DNA of 15,178 nucleotides from Saccoglossus kowalevskii (taxonomy: Eukaryota > Hemichordata > Enteropneusta > Harrimaniidae): the NCBI RefSeq assembly GCF_000003605.2, contig NW_003151765.1, positions 240,586 through 255,763 of the forward strand, in the 5' to 3' direction. The notes beneath the pieces were generated by a model that saw only the letters and a program-made list of their open reading frames with translations, made no database searches and was not told where the DNA came from. Made by a program: the position numbers and the translations under genes. Positions 1-9,600 of this stretch are shown here, one piece after another. Position 1 is the first letter of the stretch. Every line of letters starts with the position of its first letter.

Positions 1-322
1 AATTCCTGGTACCAGGCTTGAATGTTTAGAATTGTGAATTCCTGGTACCAGGCTTGAATGTTTGGTATGGTTAATTTCTGGTACCAGACTTGAATGTTTA
101 GTATGGTTAATTCCTGGTACCAGGCTTGAATGTTTAGTATGGTTAATTTCTGGTACCAGGCTTGAATGTTTAGTATAGGTTAATTCCTGGTACCAGGCTT
201 GAATGTTTAGTATGGTTAATTCCTGAGACCAGGCTTGAATACTTAATGTGGTAAATTCCTGGTACCAGGCTTGAATATTTGAAGTCACAGCGTTTGAGAT
301 ATGGTGAATTCCTGGTAAAATT
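1..322. repeat. 36-bp minisatellite, about 8 copies, cut by the window edge
   Basis: Units begin at 1, 37, 73, 109, 145, 182, 218 and 254, so the period is 36 bp with one 37-bp unit at 145. Each starts AATTCCTGG or AATTTCTGG and continues TACCAGGCTTGAATG. A degenerate partial unit sits at 304-316 (GAATTCCTGGTAA). Most copies carry the perfect 12-bp palindrome CCTGGTACCAGG, with a KpnI site at its centre. Divergence increases to the right (GAGACC at 225, ATTTGAAG at 287), as expected at an array edge. The array lies upstream of the first visible exon and is probably intronic. Because 36 is a multiple of 3, the minus strand stays open through it and gives a repetitive reading frame that I do not regard as a gene. 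Confidence 0.93.
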
Positions 323-563
323 TAGAAGTACCACAATGGAATCTAAAAATTGTTGATCACTAACGGTGCCTTTGCACTTCTTATATATATATATAGATAG
401 ATAGATAGTTACACACCTTGAATATATTCCATCACTTCCTATCCCTTGCTCTATATCTACAGTAGACATGTGCACATGGTTGAACTCTTACTACATGTAC
501 TGCCTATAATGACCTAAAACGTGACAACTGTGTTGTTGAGACTGCATTCTCAATTTATTTTAG
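323..563 (+). other. 3' end of an upstream intron with a TA/GATA microsatellite
   Basis: No coding signal is seen here. A short compound microsatellite, (TA)n followed by (GATA)n, covers about 382-408. The stretch ends with the pyrimidine-rich acceptor CAATTTATTTTAG at 551-563, which opens the first visible exon, so this is read as intron. The exon to its left is not in the window. Confidence 0.6.
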
Positions 564-611
564 ACTGTGGCTCACAAGCACATGAGTGTTAGCCAGATTG
601 AAGATGATGAG
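564..611 (+). CDS. Visible exon 1: start of MIU-like motif 1
   Basis: Sixteen codons, phase 0 at both ends, between acceptor ATTTTAG and donor GAG|GTAAAC. The peptide ends SQIEDDE and runs straight into EFARLLHEQE of the next exon, so the helix EDDEEFARLLHEQE is assembled across a 2.7-kb intron. That junction-spanning motif is the main reason to accept so short an exon. An in-frame ATG exists at 582, but the acceptor at 563 and the open frame upstream of that ATG favour an internal exon. Support is splice-site and motif evidence only. Confidence 0.68.
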
Positions 612-3600
612 GTAAACTAATACCCAGCTCTGCTCTGCTCTGCTCTGCTACGAGTACAGGCAGGGTGGCTAGTACAGGATCATTTCATACATGCAGTGGA
701 CTTAGTCTATGTACAACCTCTAAAGGTCACACATCCTGGCATTTTCCATGACCCTCAAAGGTCACATTTTTTGTCATAATTTTCTATATTACTGTGAAAT
801 ACTTTATTTTAGCTGGAATTAAGACTTTTTGGGTGTTTTGTGTGGAATTTATTTTCACTGATTTTTGATGAGTTGAATGTGAAATATAGGAAAAAAGATA
901 TATTCGCTGGATTTTATTTTCACCTTAATCATTTCTCCAGTGAAAATAGTGCAAAATTAGTTGCAAGCGAAAATAAAGTATTTCATAGTATATGGTACCT
1001 TAGGTTAAATTTCAAGTCAACATTCAATAAAAAACATTGAGAATTCTGATTAATAGTGAATTAGTTTCCAAGAAAGAATCAGGATGTGTGACCTTCAGGG
1101 GTCAAGCATAAGGTCTATTGAGTGTCGCATGGCTGTCTGCCATGATCATATTCATGCATGTGATTACATGTACTTCATACTCTATAGATTTATCACTGTA
1201 GTGAGAGCCTCATTCTGAAATGATATGCAAATGAATTCCTGTGATTGCTTCATTCCCTCTATAGATTTATCACCATGGTGAGAGCCTCATTCTGAAATGT
1301 TATGCAAATGAGATCATGTTTTTGTTTCCTTTTAAGGATACTGCCTCGTTCAGCAGACTGTTCCATCAAAGAGAATTATGGGTATTTTTCAGGGCAAATT
1401 GAAACGTTTTTGCTATTGCTCATGCCACTTTGCTCCGAAAAAGAAATATAATTCTTAGAACAGTTTGTCTAAACATGTGGTTCTCTTCAAAAAGATCTAT
1501 TGCTTCTACTCTTTAGATTTGTCACCATGGTGAGAGCCTCAATCTGGAATGTTATGTTATGCAAATGAATTAATGTTATTTATAGGAGTCAGAATGAGTT
1601 GTTAATGCCCTTTAATCAATTAGGTGCATTAGTTTAGAATAAATATCAAATACACATTAGAACAACACAGTAAAGAACATTCATTGACTTGTTCTCATTT
1701 GCATGCCAACTCATTTGCATGTGTTCTCATTTGCATGCCAACTCATTTGCATGCCAACTCATTTGCATCCCAAACTCTTTTGAATGCCAACTCATTTGCA
1801 TCCCAAACTCTTTTGCATACCAATGTCAGATTGTATCAAAAAAAAAAAACTGTAGTAGAAATTGTTCCCCTCCACTTTATTGCTATGTAAAATTCGCTGT
1901 ACTAGTATCCTCTATAATTATTTTGGGATTAGTTTGCCTACCTCATATCTTGAATTATAGCCACATTTAAAAGCCTGATCTATGTCAATGATGTCATCTC
2001 CAAACCTTGGCATTGGACATGTACACACACCTATGTTGCTGTAGATTCTGGCTTCAGACCTGTTTCTAGTTCGTTCTGTTCTCTGTATATATCCACCTGG
2101 TGATACAGCATTGTTGTCTTTGCAGATTAGTGACAAATATACATCAATAACTTTCATTTCCACTGTAGTAATACTAATTAACTTGTATCTTGATATACTG
2201 ATCCAATAAGTCTGCTTCTCTAGTGACGATGCATTGCTGTCCGGTATGTAAATGTTGTAGATGGGTGAAAACCTTATCAGTTACATGCAAAACTTTTGTG
2301 CGTTATCATTTTATTGCTTGTAATTTGGAATATAGTGCTATTTAAAAAAAAACAGCATTTTGAATTGCACAGTGGGTGGAAATAAGTTTATTTGTTAGCC
2401 ACGCTTGTTCCTGGCTGCAAAAGTACAGGGGAATTTTAAGATAATCATCCCTTCAGCAAAAATAGCGAAAATAAAGTATTCTACAGTATCTACATGTACT
2501 GGTACTGCACAATGATGTTTTGTCGCTAGATACTTATTGGAAAGGTGTATTATTTACACATGCTAATATATTTAGTTAAACTGTCACTTATAAATATCCC
2601 TGGCCATTATCATCTTGGGGCAGCACTGTTCATGTTGCTTATACTGTACTTTTCTTCAGCATTTTCTCTATCATTATCGACATCTTTAGCCTTAGACATA
2701 TTTTGCTTTTGTAAAACACACTGAAATAACTACATGCCATTTTAGCGAATTTGACTCAATACATGAATTAACAAAATCTTAATTTGGCTAAAATGCCAAC
2801 AATCTCATTGTGAGAATATACTTTATTCTAAATTAGCGACATCTTGAATTAGCAAAATTACAGGTTAGCTAAATTAGCTAAAATGAAATGCTAGCTAAAA
2901 AGACGTGTTTTACAGTAGTAGCCTTACCACTTGAAAGTGTTTGAAATAGGCTTTTGGGGAATGTCATCAAATGTTTACAACTTCGCCTTTATTGACAAAA
3001 CAATTACATCATCAGTAGACCATCAAAAATTAAGAAAATATTTTGTTGTTAGCAATCTGTCCATTCCTTGGATAATATTTTTGCGAATTTTTATTAAAAT
3101 ACAGTGAATAATCAAACCTGTAAATGAAAAATCTAGTGACTATTCTTTGCAACAGGTAAAAATTGAATCCAGTGAATAATTCTTCTTTTTCAGTTATGCT
3201 CATTTTTATTTATAGTCATGCTTCTTCTTTAATGTCTACTTTATAGTACAGTTTTCACTTTCATTGGTCATTGACCTGTTTCCATGCCTCATTGTTGACC
3301 ATATTTCTTCTGAAGCCATTGAGAATTACTTTTTATATTTATTTCCATTGATGTCTAGGAATTTGCCAGACTATTACACGAACAGGAGAGTAAAAGGAAG
3401 AGTAAACATCTTCCGAAAGATATCTCTGAACTCACCGCACATGATGAAGACATTGCCAGGAAAATGCAACAGGAGGAACAGTTGATGGCGAAACGTCATC
3501 AGTATAAACGGCATCAGAAGAAAGTCTCCGCTGAAATAGCAGATCCAGATGTAAGAGTTTGTTGAATATTTAAATGATCATTCGCCCGTCCATCTGTCTG

Positions 3601-6600
3601 TCCTTCAATTCGTCCATGTATTCCAGACTCTGTTTGACCAATCTCATTCAAACTTTATACAAAAACATTTTAAAACATACTGATTTGGACATAAAATTTC
3701 TAATACTCAGCTGCTGTTTCTCTCAGATGTCTATCACAATTTAGATCAAAGTTGGTATGATGATCATAAAAATTGGATTACAGGTGCAGGTCATTATTTT
3801 TCTAGACTTGAACAAATCTGGCTTACTGGTGGTCACTTGGTTTCTTATGGTATACATGTCAGTTTTGCCTGAATGCAATGATCATTTTTGTTCAATCTTA
3901 GTGCATAGATAGTATACCAAAACATACATCAGCATTAATATTATTTTTTTTAAATTCAATATGGCTAAAAGTATTGATGTAAAATCACTAATTCATCATT
4001 GTTGCCGTTTCTCCGAGAAGACAAGGACTCAAAGTTGTTATGGTGATTATGCATATTTGGTTACTGGTGCTCGACTTTGTTCAATTTGATTGGTCGATTG
4101 GGCACCTTGGACAAAATGGTGGCTATTTTAGCCCCTTAAGAATAAACAAAAAATGGACATGTCAGTGTTTTTGACATTTTGATTCAAAATGAAAAGGCAG
4201 CCACTTACCACATTTTGTGCATGCAAAATTATTTCTTGATTCTGCCATGATTGATTTTGTTTATTGCTGGTAAAAAGATTAAGCTTGATACAATACAATG
4301 ATGTAATGACTTGATATAATGACACAAATAAATTGTTCATTATTTCTCAAACATATATTAAACATTTTTACCAAGTGTAATGCCATAGACATGAACCTCA
4401 AGTTGCTTTACTTTCACTTCTGATCTGTTTTTCTTTGTCGAGCACACAAAGGCAAAATTTTACAAGGACTATGCCATTTTCAATGACCATTTTCATTGTA
4501 CCAGCATCATTAATTGAATTGGTTCAATGAAATATTTGATTGTTTTGCAGCCCTTAGTGCCACTACATGGAGATCATCACAGACAGCATTCTGTTCCAGC
4601 CAGGATTAAGTATGGAGACGGAGGCATTACATTGAAAAGTTACACTAAACAGTCTGTAAGTTAATATACAGTTATGCCATCTCATACCACCCACATGTTT
4701 ATGAGGTCGTTGTTTATGCCAATATTAAAAGAATTCCTTTTACGTGAATATATGCATTCCCGATTTGATGTGTAACACTTTGTATATAAGTGTTATTTTT
4801 TTTGTGATAAATTCTACATTATTACTCTAGTTTATAAAATGACAACTACAATTTAACAATAATTGTTGTGAATGTCTGTATCGAGATGGGGGCTGACAGG
4901 GCTTGAACTGCTAGTCCAAACTACTGCTTCCAATATATTGCTGGAAGTATTAAGTTACACTACTGTATATGACAGCTATGTTGATTATGTTTTGACTTGA
5001 CCCACCATTCCTGCATGGTGCGCACATTCCTCCTCACTCTTGTCACCTTTTGACATACCTCGCAAAACATCATCGATCTACATGTTCATAGTTCAAATGT
5101 GTGGCAAATTAAAAATAGCAGACTACTGGAAAATGTTGACACAATTCTACAAAAATATCCAAGTCTTGTTTTTCAGAATCAAATTTCAAAAATATTGAAG
5201 GGAAAACTTCATGTTTTTAATTGTACTAATTTTCTAATCGAGGGCATCTTACATCTAGATTTAATACTCAGTTCAAAATGGAAATAGGAACATCTTTTTA
5301 TTCTATCCTTGCTAGTAGATTGAAGTATTGTACCGCAAATCAAAATATCAATAAGTTGTGTCACTTATTAATCCATTCCATTCTCACCAGTTACTGAAAT
5401 TTACAAACAGTTCTTATACGTTGTTAAAATTGTTATATTTTTTAACAGATTGTGATTAGTTTCTTTCAACCTGTAACTTATTTCTCTGTCTTCTTTTCTT
5501 TTCCTACTAACATTGTAATATGACCAACTTCCCTTACAGAAGAAGCGAAAATCTAAAAAACGCAGTGCTCCTAGCAAAAACATGATGACCAGGCCTAACC
5601 GTATACCAGAAGTATACGAGTATACACTTAGTAATAGTTCCTGCCTGACACGTTGTCCAGTTCATGGCTGTATCACTGCATTACCTCCATATTACATGCT
5701 CAAGCAGGACGATTTCATTTCTGTTGACCACAATCAGACTACTGTTGTTTCTGATGAATATACCAGGAGCATGACTGTTCTCTCTGATGAACACCTTCTG
5801 GGCAGGACTGTTGTCTCAGAATCAACAGACTTATGCCCAACTGCAGTTATTTTCTGTGACCAAATGCTAACACCTGAACCAGATCTTATATCAGATCACA
5901 GTGTCTCATCACAGTCTGTCAGTTCCCTGAATAATGCTCAAACATCTAACAGAGATAAACATCAGCCATCAATTTGTACAGATCATCAACATGCACATGA
6001 TTCAAACACAGATGTTGATCCTGTTTCAAACAAAGCTAAAAGAATTTCTCAGCTTTTCACTGAACTAGAAAAGGTTGGCGTGTTGCAGGCAATAGATGAG
6101 ACTATAGTCTCCCCAACCCAGTCCGTCAGCAGCAAAGCCCCCATCAAGCAAAAGTATGGAGAGTTCTGGATTTGTGAAGATGAAGAATTTGTTTTCCGTC
6201 GAACTCAAAGCTTCACACAGAAACTTAAAAATGTAATCAGTAGACCAACAAGAAGATATTCATCACAGCTGAATTTAGCTTCTTTGAGTGAAGCTCCTGT
6301 GGTTTTAAAGAGTAGTCAACGGCTGGATGGATCAAATTCAGAGGTGGCTAAAATTGTCTCAGATGTTGGAAGGGCTACATACCAACTGGATGATTCAAAG
6401 TTGACAGTTCTCATTGCGGACGGGACAAAACATAACTTTAGCGGGTCTGAACAGATGCTTTCGCACGCCTCTGAAAATGAGGTTCTTCCAGACTTGTCTA
6501 AGGAACCCCATGCTCAACAAAAACAGAGTTGCAAACACAATGCAAATAGTGAGAATGATGATGCAGATGAATTGATATTGTGCAGCAGTGATAGGGACAC

Positions 6601-9600
6601 AAATGATATGAACTTGATGAATGCATGTGTTACTCCCTCCATAGTAATTCTGGATGAAAATGAAAGTGGCCAGGATGTGAATGAAGGTATTAAATGCATG
6701 CATCAGAGGAAAAATTCTACAGATATATGTGCATGTTCCAGCAATAACAAGAATTTAGTAATGAACAAGGGCACATGTTCTTCTAGTAGTCAGGAGAAGC
6801 TGACTAGACCAATCTCACCATCAAAACCTTTACCAGAATACATGTCACTGGATACAAAGCATAGAGACTTCCCTTCTACAGAGATAGATGAATATAACTT
6901 ACCCATCCAGTCATGCACCAGTTTGGATGACCAAAGCACAACGCACAGAGACTCTCCTTCTACTGAAATGGAGGAACTTAAAAACAAAATCACCAAGCAA
7001 AGCAACTTGCCAACTACACAGATAGATAAACACAATCCTTGCATCCAACCAATCTGCAGCTCTGATGATCTAGTTACAAAGAATGGAGACTTTCCATCTA
7101 CAGCGACAGATGAACATAACCTTTCTATCCATTCATGCTGTAGTGCTGATGACCAAATCACTGAGCATAAGAACTTACCTTCAACAGAGTTGGGTGAACA
7201 TAATTCTCCCATCCAGTCATTCATTGATTCTGATGATCAAATCACAAAGCATAGTGACTTACCAACTACAAAGATGAATGAAGATAATCCTTGCATCCAG
7301 ATTATCTGCAGTTCTGATGACCAATTCACAACAAATAGAAACTTGCCATCTTCAGAGATTAATGAACATATCCAACCCATCCAGTCATCGTACAGTTCTG
7401 ATGACCAATTCACAGAACTTCAATTGCTTCCAGACAGTCCAAATCTCTCAGAGATTGAAAGTTTATGTACATGTGGTTTTACCACAGATTTGACTGATTC
7501 ATCATCACCTGGTCATCGAGTTGACACACCTTCAAGTAATCCACTTCCTTTTTGTGCAGACTCTGAACCTTCACCATGCTTTGATGACTCTGTCTTTGTA
7601 ACTCCTACCAGAAGGACTACCCACAGTGAAACATCAAAGAACCATGCTGAAGGTGGAGGTGATTTTGTCTGTCAAGAAACTTCTGTGGTAAACGTTGATG
7701 ATGAAGCTTTCTCAGAACCTGGTAGTGAATCTAGCTCATCTAGCTCTGATGATGAATCTTCCCATCGACTTGTCAGTATGGATTATGATGGTGATGATTC
7801 TGCTAGTGATGATAATTTAGATTACACCTTCATGAACCATTTGAGAACTAAACATCCACCTGCCCAAAACTGCATAATGCTAACACAGGATTTTTTCTCC
7901 CCTAGCAAAGATGTTTCCAATGATAGTCTATCCCAGAATGTTTCTGGAATGGATGACTCCTCCAGAAGTGCAGAAGGTACTCATATTGAAACACAGCAAA
8001 TTGATAATAGTAAATCTTGCTCTGAGGTACTCGCCAAAAGTATTGCTGTAACCACAGAAGATGATCATGATGCCAACAAGCAAGGCATGAAAAGCGACAC
8101 TGATGTTTTAGAGAGGTCACATGTCAGTTCGCATAGAAACACAAACTGTGGTTCAGACACTCGTGCCTGTGTTCCTGGTTTAAGTGCTAAGATGGAAAAT
8201 TCAAAGGGAAGTTGCTCTGACAATGATAAGATTGATCTTATTGAAGACCCTTCATATGGAGGACCACATCCTGTGCTCAGTGAAAATCCATTGTGTGTAC
8301 ACCTACCCTCTACTGTTGTGATTGAAGACACTTCATGTGGAGGCCCTTCTTGTGAAGACCTTTTATGTGCATGCCCACCTACTGCTGTTTTAGGTGAAAA
8401 CCTTCCAAAAGTAGGACCCTCTCCAACTGAAGATAAGCCTCCTGCTTATTCTATGAAACTGTTATCAGGTGAAATCACAAATGAAAACGACAATCTTGCC
8501 TTCATGATGCGTAAATCTGTGAATGAGAGTCATAAATCAGAACTGGTATCTGTGAAGGAAAATCACAGGTTAGCTGATTCTGTTGAATCAGCCACAAATG
8601 ACAATGATTCTGAAAGTCCATCTGATGAGAGTGCTGATGTTGTGGCTGAGTTGAGACAATTGGCAGATCCTTTTTCTGTTCAATGTAATGCAGATCTATG
8701 CAGTGTAAACAAATGTAGCAGTTATGCAGTTTCTAGTGAACCTTCCAGAGAGGGACCAAGTTTCGTAGGTGTTAAAAATGGGAAACTGATGACGTCTTTC
8801 ACTCAGAGCAAGAAGTGGAGTCAAAATACAAGTGATATGCTAAGTTCTAGTCAAGTGTTGGGAAAGAAACCTCCACGTGCAGAACTGGTGCAGAATGTTT
8901 CTCTGGTACAGATTGAGAAACATAAGAAGCATGTGGATAGACCACAAAGTATGCATAGTGGAGTAGTGTCAAGGTGCAGATCAGTTGGAAATCTGGCATT
9001 AGCACCTGTGCACGAGAATGAAAGTTTACATTTACAGTCCATTGGTAAGAATAGTAGAAAATCTGCTGCCACCTCGTCTGTTAACCATGGTCCTGTCATG
9101 GGTGTGGCACGACTACGACAGAAACGATGTGCATCACGCAACTATAGACACAGTTACCATGAAGGCGTGCATCTGCAGCACGATCCATGGGTACCCCAGA
9201 AGCATGACAGTTCTAGCACTAGTGCTGTTTCATTGCCAGGTTTTGCTGCTGTCAGGGAAATACCAGAAGAAGTGTGTGCGAAAGTAAAGACAATAAATTC
9301 AGATAGTACTCATAAAGATAATGCTGTGTCAACATCAGTTAACTGGGCCACCCTTGCCAATAAGTCAAATAATGCTAAGAAGAATCATTTACAAAATAAC
9401 CCTGTGAAGACTAACATAGTGTCTAACACTGTTGGTAATCAACAAGGCATAAATAGACTATCCGTACATTCAGGGGAAACTGGTCCTATTAGTAATTCTG
9501 CTTCACCCACTACTGTACAACCTCCACTCACTGACAAACCCACAAACCATACATGTGATCTCAGTATCCCAGCATCCAATTTGATTGTATCGCATTTTTC

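Larger units (their letters stand above)
612..3358 (+). other. Intron 1 (visible), repeat-rich
   Basis: It runs from donor GTAAAC to acceptor GATGTCTAG. It contains a pentanucleotide microsatellite, a MITE (789-992), three copies of an octamer-bearing repeat, an octamer array (1691-1820), an isolated MITE end (near 2467) and a second MITE-like element (2707-2917). I see no convincing exon inside it; one exon-like fragment at 1337 is discussed as a finding. From about 1830 to 2460 and from 2920 to 3358 I see only AT-rich sequence without structure I can name. Confidence 0.7.

Noticed and set aside
170-475. Minus-strand open frame with a 12-residue repeat
   Set aside because: It is the 36-bp minisatellite read in a frame that stays open because the period is a multiple of three. 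No splice sites or family match.
1691-1820. CRISPR-like array (regular repeats with spacers)
   Set aside because: Units are 16-17 bp with nearly identical spacers in a eukaryotic intron. It is a minisatellite.
1684-1970. Overlapping plus-strand frames with repeated LICMPTHLHANSF-like words
   Set aside because: Artefact of the 16-17-bp octamer array; the composition is not protein-like.
3264-3485. Plus-strand open frame with an ATG at 3264 overlapping exon 2
   Set aside because: It is in a different frame from exon 2. The exon 2 frame carries the MIU motifs and has proper splice borders.
5582-5587. ATGATG at 5582 as the gene start
   Set aside because: The frame is open upstream to an acceptor at 5539, and the preceding codons encode KKRKSKKR continuing from exon 3. 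An internal promoter start cannot be excluded but is not needed.
6395-8331. Several minus-strand and shifted-frame open frames inside the giant exon
   Set aside because: Shadows of the real frame. Those over 6790-7493 look repetitive only because the 84-bp coding repeat keeps every frame open.
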